Below, piece after piece: positions 46,167-56,188 of a DNA stretch of 64,000 bases (positions within the stretch are counted from its first letter, which is position 1; each line of letters starts with the position of its first letter). The notes under the pieces were generated by a model. It was not told the origin of the DNA. It saw only the letters and a program-made list of their open reading frames with translations, and searched no databases. The stretch comes from Platycnemis pennipes (lineage: Eukaryota > Arthropoda > Insecta > Odonata > Platycnemididae). Where the stretch lies: contig OW121846.1 of the NCBI GenBank assembly GCA_933228895.1, positions 114,579,336 through 114,643,335 of the forward strand. Direction: 5' to 3'. The translations under genes were made by a program, and so were the position numbers.

Positions 46167-47299
46167 TGAATAAACCAATACGTTTAACACATCCTTCATT
46201 TAAAATTGGTAATAGAGCACTAGTTTATTTACCAACACCATCAAATATTTCAGTTTTATGAAATTTTGGATATCTATTAGGATTATGCATGATTTTACAA
46301 ATTGCAACAGGACTATTTCTAGCAATACACTATACTGCTAACATTGACATAGTATTTTATAGTGTTAATCACATCTGTCGAGATGTAAACTACGGATGAT
46401 TACTACGAACCCTCCATGCAAATGGAGCATCTTTTTTCTTCATCTGCATCTATATACATATTGGACGTAACATATACTATGGGTCTTATAAATATATACA
46501 CACATGATCTGTTGGAGTAGTTATTTTATTCCTAGTAATAGGAACAGCATTTATAGGGTATGTTTTACCGTGGGGGCAAATATCTTTTTGGGGGGCAACT
46601 GTTATTACACACCTCCTATCAGCAGTTCCTTATTTAGGGACTATAATAGTACAATTAGTATGAGGAGGATTTGCCGATGACAATGCTATATTAACACGAT
46701 TTTTCACTTTTCATTTTGTTTTACCATTTATTATAGCAGCTGCTACAATAGTTCATCTATTATTCTTACATCAAACTGGATCAAATAATCTTACTGGATT
46801 AAATATTGATAGAGATAAGGTCCCATTTCATCCTTATTTTTCATGAAAGGACATCGTAGGATTCCTAGTGTTAATTATAACCTTAGTCCTACTATCATTA
46901 ATTAATCCTTATATATTAGGAGATCTGGATAACTTTATCCCAGCTAATCCCTTAGTAACTTCAGTACATATCCAACCCGAATGATATTTCTTGTTTGCAT
47001 ATGCTATTCTCCGATCTATCCCTAATAAATTATGAGGAGTAATTGCCCTAGTAATATCAATTACAATTCTATTTATTATACCCCTGTACTCAAGAAAATT
47101 TCGAGGGTTACAATTTTACCCCGCAAGTCAAATTCTATACTGAAGTATAGTTAGAGTAGTAGTACTATTAACCTGAATTGGTGCGCGTCCATTAGAAGAA
47201 CCATATATTATTACAGGTCAAATCTTAACAGTTTTATACTTCTCATATCATATTCTACAACCAATTATAATAAACACTTGAGACAAGTTAACAAATTAA
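46166..47299 (+). pseudogene. CYTB: Cytochrome b, full-length and undamaged under the mt code
   Basis: ATG 46166 to TAA 47297-47299: 377 codons, the usual length for insect cytochrome b, with no frameshift or stop when TGA is Trp and ATA is Met. It shows [38 protein letters not shown] (heme and Qo site), PFHPYFSWKD, PEWYFLFAYAILRSIPNK and GARPLEEPY. It cannot be translated in the nucleus because of TGA codons. Its preservation contrasts with its neighbours. Confidence 0.93.
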
Positions 47300-47360
47300 C
47301 TAATAAGCTTTAAGAAGCATGTGTTTTGAAAGCACAAGATAAAGATGTCCTTTATTAGTT
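47299..47360 (+). tRNA. trnS2: mt tRNA-Ser (UCN, TGA), NUMT copy
   Basis: Acceptor ACTAATA pairs with TATTAGT; anticodon TGA in GTTTTGAAAGC. First base overlaps the CytB stop. Confidence 0.85.
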
Positions 47361-48326
47361 TTACAAGGTTTTATACATTAAATCAATACTCATATAATAA
47401 TTATCTTTAACCCTATAAAAAAGTAAATAATTTAGAACCATAGGCAAGGAACTTTTTCAAGCTAAATACATAAGCTTATCATACCGATAACGTGGCAATG
47501 TACCACGAACTCAAATAAAACAAAAGAAAATTAAAGTTAATTCAATAAAAAATAAAAATGAATCTAAATAACTACCTAAAAAATTAACACAAAAAGTATT
47601 CTTATGAATAAGATGCTAGCATACTCGGACATAAAAATTAAAGCAAACCCACCTCTTCTATATTCAATTTTAAACCCTGATACTAATTCAGGTTCTCCCT
47701 CAGCAAAATCAAAAGGAGTACGATTAGTTTCAGCTAAACATGAAGCAAACCAAGCAATTATTAAAGGGAAGGCTAAAAACATAAATCAAATCTACTCTTG
47801 AAAGAGTATAAATCACCTAGTGAGTAACCCTCACTTAAAACAATAAATGATATTAAAATTAAAGCAAGACTTACTTTATAAGAAATAGTTTGAGCAACAG
47901 CACGTAAGCCCCCCAAAAGAGCATAGACAGAGTTAGAAGACCATCCCGCGATAATTACAGTGTATACCCCTAAACTTGCGCAACACAAAAAGAAAATTAA
48001 ACCCAAATTAAAATCAGAATTCCCTAAATAAAAAGGAGAAACAAGTCAACATAATAAAGAAATAAACAAACTCATCACAGGAGAAAAATAGTAGGGCAAG
48101 TAATTAGAACTTATAAGGAAAGTTTTCTCCTTATTAAAAATAACTTAATAGCACCAGAAAAAGGCTGAACAACTCCACAATAACCTACCTTATTAGGTCC
48201 CTTACGAATCTGTATATAACCTAAAACCTTACGTTCTAATAACGTAAGAAAAGCTATTCAGACTAAAACACAAATAACTAAGATAACGGAACCAAAAAAA
48301 TTCAAAATAATATCATTTAAATACAA
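47361..48326 (-). pseudogene. ND1: NADH dehydrogenase subunit 1
   Basis: Starts at TTG 48326, common for insect ND1: [20 protein letters not shown] one-base loss follows KLFLMSSK near 48,125. Then come NYLPYYFSPVMSLFISLL and [20 protein letters not shown], a second break near 47,800, [20 protein letters not shown], and a third near 47,575 before SYLDSFLFFIELTL. It ends at TAA 47361-47363 beside tRNA-Ser. Three indels, mostly in short homopolymers. Confidence 0.9.
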
Positions 48327-48328
48327 GT

Positions 48329-48393
48329 ACTATTCATAAGAGAATTCTTACATGAATGGATTCTAATTCCATAGCACTTACCTGCCAAAATAG
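48329..48393 (-). tRNA. trnL1: mt tRNA-Leu (CUN, TAG), NUMT copy
   Basis: 65 nt; ACTATTC pairs with the other acceptor strand; anticodon TAG in ATTAGAATC. Position between ND1 and 16S is ancestral. Confidence 0.85.
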
Positions 48394-49681
48394 TTAATTG
48401 AATTCAAATAATAAAAATTATTTCACAGCAATGGTCCTTTCGTACTAAAAGCTATACAAATAATGAGGATAGAAACCGACCTGGCTTAAACTGGTCTGAA
48501 CTCAGATCATGTAAGAATTTAAAGGTCGAAAAGACCTATTAATTTAGCTACTGCACCAAATTATAATCCTAATCCAACATCGAGGTCGCAAGCCTTTTTG
48601 TAAATTTGAACTCCAAAAAAAGATTAAGCTGTTATCCCTAAGGTAACTTAGTCTAATAATCAATAATAATGGATCAAAAACTCATAAATTTATGTTTAAA
48701 CAATAAAACAGTTAATTATTTATTTTTGTCACCCCAACAGAATATTAAATTATTCTAATACTTAAGATATAAACCAACATTTTATTAAAAAAATTAATAT
48801 AAAGCTCTATAGGGTCTTCTCGTCCTCCAACAACATTTAAGCATTTTAACTTAAAAATTAAATTTTAAATTATGAAAATGAGACAGCTAATGATTCGTTA
48901 AACCTTGCATTCCAGCCCACTATTAAAAGACTGATGATTATGCTACCTTTGCACGGTCAGTATACCGCGGCCGTTAAAAATTTTCACTGGGCAGGTCAGA
49001 CCTCCAAAATAAACAAGTGGACATGTTTTTGATAAACAGGCGAACACAAAATTGGCCGAGTTCCTTATTGATAAAACACACAAAATAAACACCAAAGAAA
49101 TGATAATATACTAATTTAATCATAATTACTTCTAATCACAAATTAATTAGAAAATTTTAATATTTAGTTAAATAAGACAAAATCAAAAATAAATTGAAAT
49201 ATACTATAACGAAATAAAAAGATGGAAAATTATAATCCTACTATAAACAAAACAATTAATATTATAAAAATAAATAGAGCTTATCCCCTATTAATTTTAA
49301 TTTAATTAATCTAAATCTAATAAAGAAGAAAAAGAAAAATTGAAGATAAATTAAATTTATTTCTTAAAAAGCTAGATACCGTTATAAACGAATAGAATTT
49401 CTCTCCTAATAAATATTTTTAATGTTTATACAGCACTAAATAAATTAAATTATTAGCTCTTATAAAATCGAGAATTTAAAATAAATTAAAGAAAGTTGAT
49501 CAACCCTGATAAAAAAGGTAATACATATAAAGTATACTTTCATAAAATTAATTATTTCAAAATACCCTCACGGTACGAATACACTATCACTAAAAACTAA
49601 TTTTAATTCTAGATACTAAAAACAAAAATATTTTTTATAAAGGCCCACTTAAAACATAAAGTAATTAAATTATTAATCAAA
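48394..49681 (-). rRNA. rrnL: mt 16S rRNA, NUMT copy
   Basis: Read in reverse it carries recognisable domain V landmarks: the GACGAGAAGACCCTATAGAG complement at ~48,820, ACCTCGATGTTGGATTA at ~48,570, and GGTCCTTTCGTACTAAAAGC on the plus strand at ~48,432. Ends are set by tRNA-Leu and tRNA-Val. Nuclear copy, not functional. Confidence 0.92.
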
Positions 49682-49747
49682 TCAAACTGAATTGCACAGT
49701 TACTATCTCAGTGTAAATGTGAAGTTCTCTAAATGAACTATAATTTG
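49682..49747 (-). tRNA. trnV: mt tRNA-Val (TAC), NUMT copy
   Basis: Anticodon TAC in CATTTACACTG; acceptor arms CAAATTA and CAGTTTG pair imperfectly. Lies between 16S and 12S. Confidence 0.75.
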
Positions 49748-50495
49748 TTTACTTTCTAGATACATCTTCCGATACATCTACTTTGTTACGACTTATCTCA
49801 CCTTATTATGAGAGCGACGGGCGATGTGTGCATATTTTAGAGCTAAAATCAAAAAACCTAAGAAATAAATTTACAATCAAATCCAACTTCATCATTAATA
49901 TAAAAATACAAATCCGCACAAATATTTTTATTGTAACCCATCTCCCCTTGAATATAAGCTTCTCCTTGACCTGACATACTAATCTTAAATAATTAAGAAA
50001 ATTAACCCTAAAAGGATATTCTTATGACGGAGGTATAAAAACTGCATACAAATTAAAGTACATGAAATCGTGGATTGTCGATTACGGGACAGGTTCCTCT
50101 GAAAAGACTAAAATACCGCCAAATCCTTTGGGTTTAAAGAACATATCTAGTAATACCCTGGTATTTCATTTACATTCAGCATCAAAGGGTATCTAATCCT
50201 AGTTTAATTTCTAAATTTCGCAGAATATAAAAAATTATCTTGCATAAAAATATAAATTTCACCTAAAAAATTTAAAGAAAATAAAAGTAAATATTGACTA
50301 CTAACCAATAATAATCTTTTTCTCCAATCGTGTAACCGCGGTTGCTGGCACGAAATTCACCGGAAATATAAAACTTGCTGTATCCAAAATCACTTGATTA
50401 AACAATAATAATTACTACAACATTGATCTTTTAGAAAACAAAGATAGTATATAAAACAAAAATAAAAAGATCAATTAGCAAGGATAAAACTTCTT
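49748..50495 (-). rRNA. rrnS: mt 12S rRNA, NUMT copy
   Basis: 3' end complement CATCTACTTTGTTACGACTT at ~49,777; universal ATTAGATACCC-type region (GGGTATCTAATCCTAG) at ~50,188; GTGCCAGCAACCGCGGTTAC complement at ~50,335. 5' end near AAGGATAAAACTTC (50,480-50,495). Any control-region sequence beyond is at most ~150 nt. Confidence 0.92.
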
Positions 50496-51315
50496 TTTTG
50501 TGGAAAGTAAAAATTAATATTTAAGCAATTTTAATGAGTAACAATATATCTAAAGAAATAGTTAGTATACTTCCTCCCCATAAAATAGCAAGAGATGGGG
50601 ACATTTCATCTTAGTTAAAAATAATTTCCTCGACATAATTTTATTGGTTAAAATAGAGCTATTGGCAAGTAGTAGTCAGCAAATATGCAGAAAAAATGTA
50701 AATTGATTTGATTTATTTTAAAATAAGGTCCAATCTCTTGTTGTTGACGGCAGAAGTATGACACGGTAGATCCACTGTGTTTCAAATTCCATGATTTGAC
50801 CCTATTGTAACTGCTTTATCTCTCTATTCATGTGCGTAAGTAAATAAGGTCTTACCTTGTGGCGGGTAATGGCTTTACGGTCCTCATGAAGCCTTTATGT
50901 AATGTATCAAAGAATAATGAATGTGTTTTCTTGTTGTCAGCACAATGTTCTAGTGCACATGCCAACACAATTTCCGTTTTTCTTGTCATAGAGTTTTAGA
51001 AAGTATGCCATAGGATCGTAATTATCCACTCTTCTAGATGGTGGTAAAGCACAAGGATATTTTTTTGGTTAAGGTCAAGATACCCAGCAATTCGCGAAAA
51101 ATGATGAAATTTTAAAAGTTCTTTTTCTATCATGACGCACACGAGAGAAGACACACGATGAAAAAGGAAAGTGAAGGAGAGAGTTGAGAAGATGAGAGAG
51201 AAAATAAAATAATGGTTCAAATAATGTAAGAGATAGAAAAACTACTCTTATAGGTGGATTGATGAAAAGCAGCTGTCTGGTAATTGATTTCTGAGATGGC
51301 TAATCGTGTAATAGC
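50496..51315. other. Right flank of the NUMT, no gene
   Basis: The first ~150 nt could be the start of the mitochondrial control region; the exact junction is not visible. The remainder is unassigned nuclear sequence. Confidence 0.35.
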
Positions 51316-53337
51316 TAGTGATGGACGGATCCAGGTTTTTTGTGGGATCTGGAACCAGATCCTTGTTGGGTTTCTGATCTTTATCTCGGTTTCGGATTCT
51401 TAGTTTCAGATATTCGAGTCTGAATTTCATTCATTTGCTAATCCCTGATTTTTCATAAACATATAAATACAGCTACAATAGAATTTCCAAAAAACAAGTA
51501 AATTTACTAGAGAAAAAATCAATTTCCTATAATCTATGTGGATAATATTTTCCTGGATCAAGATTTACGGATGCAATAACTATATTTTATTACTTATAAT
51601 ATAAAGATCACCCTCCTTATCACATACTCATCTAGCAATATATTTTTTAAACCTGTACAACCATTCTTTAGAGTGCAGTTAAAAGAAACATTATAAGTTC
51701 ATTTTCATTAATAAAAGAATTATTTTCCAACTATTAATCAAATCCTTGAATGCTTTCAAATTCTTTTTTAGAAACACAAAAAAATTTTAATGCGGCCAAG
51801 AGATCCCATTTATGGAATCTGGGGATTCCATTTTTAAGACGAAAAAATTATTATAAAATATTTCAGGCTGCTAAACTATTATTTTTGCAATGTCTTATTA
51901 ATAATAACCTTTAAAGTGAAGTTTGAGAATTTTCTACTCCTAAGGAGAGGTTGTGTAACTCTGATCTTGAAATAAGATCAGCAATTTTTCATGCTACTAT
52001 AAGCAAAATATAAAAATTTCTCGGATTTTTTCTCAATTGGCCCGGATTTGCAAGAAAAAAGTAGAATGACATGTGGAGGATTCCAAAATCAGGTAAACCG
52101 ACAATAGCAGAGTGGGGTAGTGGACTGCAGGTAATGAAGTTCGATTCTTATCGCTGTTTGAAATTTTTCTCACAGCCATTGAATCAAAAGCTTTATTATC
52201 CTTCATTTCCAAACTTTGTGTATGGATCCTGACCTTTTTGTACTTCTATCGTTTAAACTAGATTTTAAAATGCGTCGCTCAAAAATACATTGTAAAGTTA
52301 ACATAATGATTCCACGATTTAATTCTGCAATAAAAAATATTTTTTCCAATCGTTTCACTAACGCCAAATTTTATTATTTTTTTGAATTATAAATTGACAT
52401 GAAATTTCTGATAATCTACTTTTTTAACTGCCTACTTGCATTACCCTAGGAATACAGCATAGCCTCTATTCCTAAGCAATGTTTATGATCGAACTCGCGA
52501 CCGGCAGTACACTAGCCCTCATTTTTAACAACTACAATATTATAGGTTCACGAGAATCTGGCGAATGTAAGCGACCCGCGTAACATTCGGCTTTATTTTT
52601 TTCTCGCTCATCCGGGCCTATGGAGAAAAAAGTCACGACGAGTATTTTTTTATTTTGTTTTATTGGCACGGAAAAAATCTTCTCATTTCGTGAACGAGAA
52701 ACACAACCTCTCCTTGTCAGTTTCTACCATACGTACATTCCATTCGCGGGGCGCATCGATCACTAAGTCGCGAAATTTTAAAATCTCCGATCCGGATCTG
52801 AATTTTTACTGTCTTCGGACATGATTTCAGTAGCGAATTACATGAAAGACCCGTGGATCCGACACGACCATTCTTAATTTATTAATGGTACATTTGTAAA
52901 TCTAATTTAAACAACAAAAGTATAATCAAGTGAGTATTCAGATGTAATGGTTTGAAATTGAAGATGATAACATTTTCGATGCAATGACTGAAAGAAAAAC
53001 CTAATCCTGGATAGGGATCGAACTTCGCACAGTACACTAGCTCTCGTTGTCCGCCTGATCCCGGCGAATGTAGGCTACTCGCGTGACATCCTACTTTTTT
53101 TTCGCTGTACTGGGGTATTGGGGAAAAAGTAATAATTATTTATTTTGCTTCTAGTTGCACGGGAACATTGTCATCTAATTTCGTGACATGAGTTACTCTT
53201 CTTGTCAATATCTACCGCACCTACATTCCATGCACGGGGCGCTATGATCGCTAAGCCGCGAAAATTTAAAATATACGATGCGGATCCCATTTTAGTCCGT
53301 GTCTTTGGATCCGACGGATCCGATCCGGCCATCACTA
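51316..53337. mobile_element. hAT-like non-autonomous element with 8-bp target duplication
   Basis: Left end TAGTGATGG (51,316) and right end CCATCACTA (ending 53,337) are perfect 9-bp inverted ends. They are flanked by GTAATAGC (51,308-51,315) and GTAATAGT (53,338-53,345), an 8-bp duplication with one mismatch, as hAT elements make. GGATCC-rich subterminal sequence occurs at both ends. No transposase ORF. The right part contains a duplicated terminal segment. Confidence 0.75.
52488..53337. repeat. Tandem duplication of the element's right end
   Basis: 52,488-52,876 and 53,015-53,337 align along most of their length: GATCGAACT…AGTACACTAG, GGCGAATGTA, a T-run with CTCGC/TTCGC, CATTCCAT…CGGGGCGC, AAG(C/T)CGCGAAA. 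The first copy ends in a decayed version of the CCATCACTA terminus. Each copy begins with a tRNA-like B box on the minus strand (GAGTTCGATC / GAAGTTCGATCC). Confidence 0.65.
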
Positions 53338-53469
53338 GTAATAGTCAATGTCATCTGCAGAGATTTAATGAATGGCATTCCTGATGCCAGAGCTCATGAG
53401 GAGAACTTAAGTCCATTAGGTGAACATTAAGAAAAGGAGTGGGTACCATATTGTTTTAGTGGATAACTG

Positions 53470-53960
53470 AATCAAAATATTATATCTCCCAAGAGGCCAA
53501 GAGGTTCAAGAGGCCTGTTCAAGTTGCTCAGAAGTAGCAGAAACATTTATAAAGAAGTTTAAATTTTTGAGCATTGAGGACATGTACCAAACTGGTTTAA
53601 TTGTGACGAAAGAGGCATATTTTGGAAATATATGCCCAGGTGAGTGCATCTCAAAAGAAGAGAAGTCTTGTTTCAGGTCGTAAGCCATTGAAAGACTGCT
53701 TTAGTCATGCTATGTAGTAATTCTAGTGAGGAATGCAGGATCAAACCTCTCATCGTGTACCACTCAGAAAATACACGAGCCTTAAGAAGACGCACATCAT
53801 TTAGACACAGGACTAGTAATCCCAAGCCCTCTACATGCAGCACCTTAGCAAGGAGCATAATGAGACAAGGAATGTAGGAAGAAAAACCACCAGGAAGAAA
53901 GACACCTGATATTAAAATGGAAGATGACTCACTCTCTTAGTGATTATCTCTTTTCCTCTG
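53470..53960 (+). pseudogene. pogo/Tigger-like transposase remnant
   Basis: With several frame changes the plus strand reads AETFIKKFKFLSIEDMYQTG, then NCDERGIFWKYMP, ALVMLCSNSSEECRIKPLIV and YHSENTRALRR. In Tigger/jerky transposases the order is an IYNxDETGLxWK block (first Asp), then CxNAxGxxKLxPLVIGKSxNPRxFK, so the match is to the DDE core just after the first Asp. Later sequence (KMEDDSLSDYLF) is acidic. No termini found. Confidence 0.6.
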
Positions 53961-55041
53961 CAACAGCTTCAGCCATCAGCACTTTTTTTTAAGTTCAGCT
54001 TCAAGGTAAGGTTACGTCTTTTTGTATTTTTAATTTAAATAATTTGACACTAGAACGTCCAGGGGAATCAATTTAATCCATTCCCTATATGAGATGAGTG
54101 CTATTTGAAAAAGGGTAGTTGTAGTTTAATTTCCTCTCGTGACTTTTCATTATTTTCTAGTTGTTATCTGTACCAAAAAGGTTGTACCATAAGAGCTCAT
54201 TACTTTGTAAGAAAATGTAAACTATGCCTAAAACATCCACATTAAATCATCAATTAAAACATCAATTAAATCCCTCGGTAAAAACGATTGCATTTCGAAG
54301 AAAGAAAGACTTTCAGGGTGTTTAAATGGCTTAATTTTTGTTACTTGTCGTCGTTTGGACTTCAGTTCAGCCTTTACGTTTAATATACCTTTTAGCTGTA
54401 CCTCTACATTTTTCTTCCATCTCTCTTCATTTTTCTCTTCTGGAGGTAAATGTGTTATTTCCCTCGTGCGGATTTTTATTGGGCTCTGTAATAATCAGGG
54501 GACTTAATCTCAGTTCTAACGTTATTGCCATTTCCCCACCTAAAATCCTCTCAATTCAATTTTATCTGTGCTAGAACTTCGTAGAAAATCACCGCTGGCC
54601 CAAGGAAAGGAACTGGCCCCACTACTCTGCATGTGTGAATTTTACGCACCAATGGGGTGAGCTTTACCCTCAGCTACCAAAAACCAGTTTTCGGGTTGAA
54701 CACATTTTTTTCCAAATTCACCTTGAATGGATTCTCTTTACCCTGGCCTATATGGCCTGTAGATCCAACCTTATCTGACTATGTAATGATGCGTCTCATA
54801 GGAGTGATATCTATGCAAAGCCATAAATGTCAGTGTACATATTACTTTTGATCTAATAGGCTAAAATGCTGAAAGATAGAGCAACTGGTTTTTTGGGAAC
54901 GTTATACCACAAGAGCCAAGAGTTGATGAAAATGATTTTGGTTGCAGCATCGAATAACTTATATACTAATTACAGTAAAATTCGAAATAAGGCTAAGGAC
55001 AGCAAATGTAGAAGAGTAGTTTGTGGCCATTGAATGGTTGG
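53961..55041. other. No recognisable gene
   Basis: ORFs at 54,338-54,851 lack motifs. ACACTAGAACGTCC at ~54,047 resembles the piggyBac-type end at 33,160 but has TTGA in place of TTAA. Confidence 0.3.
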
Positions 55042-55376
55042 TTATTTAGCGGAGGCGACCGATATTGAGGTCATTTGCGCCTTATAGGATAGGTGGGTAA
55101 TTGGGTAACGGTAGGAGTTTTTAGGGAATGGAGGAAGGGTGGAGAGAAACCCGGCGTCGGCATTAGCCTACTCTTAACGAAAGGCGCCAAGGGGACCACG
55201 GCTTAACGTCCCATCCGACGGACGGAGTACTGTACTTGAAATGCCCTCCACTAGGCACTCACGTGGCGACCGGTTTTCCACTGAAAAATCTGCCACTGCC
55301 GGGAATCGAACCCGGGGTCAGGAGTTCAGCTCCTCGGGATGGGAGGCCAGTACTCTAGCCACCACACCAACCCTAT
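55042..55376 (-). repeat. tRNA-derived SINE, near complete
   Basis: In reverse: AGGGTTGGTGTGGTGGCTAG (A-box region), GGGTTCGATTCCCGG (B box) and a body identical in plan to 31,388-31,713, ending in GAGGCGACCGATATTG complement. Better preserved pol III boxes than the 31,388 copy. Confidence 0.85.
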
Positions 55377-55725
55377 CCCCGTGGCCATTGAAGGTGATGT
55401 AAATATATAGAGACTGAAAGTACATATTTACACTCTCCTCGAGGACTATCACAAAAGTATAAATGAATCGAATAACAATCACTACATACCCATTTAAAAT
55501 ATTGTCAACATACTGGATTATATGATGACATGTTTAGAGTTCAGCTTAGGTGATTTTCTACTAATTCTTTGGTAAGTTATAACTATTCGCTCTGTTTTCA
55601 AATTAAAAAATACTTCACACATTTTCATTCTGATTTTTTCCAGTTGCTTTATAAGTAACGTTAAAAAATTACATTTTTTTACTTTCACTTTTCCAGTTCC
55701 TATGTAACTAACATTTACACTTTTA

Positions 55726-55794
55726 CTGCCAGCGGGCCGATATATGCGCCCTCTATGGTTGTGCGAAAACTGCCAAGGGCCGATATATCGGCCC
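55726..55794. repeat. Two palindromic GGGCCGATATATCGGCCC units
   Basis: GGGCCGATATATCGGCCC (55,777-55,794) is an 18-bp perfect palindrome. A copy with GCGCCC at its end occurs at 55,734-55,751. Both follow ACTGCCA, giving a 43-nt tandem unit, perhaps a transposon subterminal site. Confidence 0.7.
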
Positions 55795-56188
55795 ACTTAC
55801 ATAACATATTTGTAATATTATATTTCCCTTAAATCAGAGACGGCAAGAATGATTTTTTCATCCCCATTAAAATTTAAATATATCCTCATCATTGTGTGAA
55901 ATACATAATTTTTATATTGAAATTGAGTGCTTCAAATCTACCCAAAATTCATAATCTTACGGTATTTACGAAAAAGGGCTTGGCAGTTTTCACACAGTCT
56001 ACATTAAAGGGGCTGGAAGTAAAAGGGTTTAATAGAAATACATTCTTGTTATGTGGACAAATAGTATTTCGAGGAAGCCTGGATGGATTTTTTGTCATTG
56101 GGAATTAAAAAGAGAAAAAAAATACCGTAGGTGGGTCATTTCATGTCAAATTGAGCAGGTGAATGCCCTTAGGGTAACCGATTTTGAC
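55795..56188. other. No recognisable gene; outer flank of the long inverted repeat
   Basis: AT-rich. The last ~55 nt align weakly with the outer part of the right arm. Confidence 0.3.

Larger units (their letters stand above)
44016..50495. mobile_element. Nuclear mitochondrial insertion (NUMT), ~6.5 kb
   Basis: A single colinear block in ancestral insect order, plus strand equal to the mitochondrial majority strand. It starts inside the C-terminus of ND4 and ends at or just after the 5' end of 12S. ND4, ND4L and ND1 carry frameshifts and ND6 a nonsense codon, even under the invertebrate mitochondrial code. Nuclear elements flank both sides. This excludes a functional mitochondrial genome, although scattered homopolymer indels could also include assembly errors. 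Confidence 0.93.

Noticed and set aside
44016..50495. Genuine mitochondrial contig or contamination
   Set aside because: Disabling changes in four protein genes, missing ND4 end, and nuclear elements on both sides. Joining by misassembly is possible but not favoured.
54047..54090. piggyBac-like end with TTGA
   Set aside because: TTAA not preserved and no partner; similarity to 33,160 is only ~9 nt.
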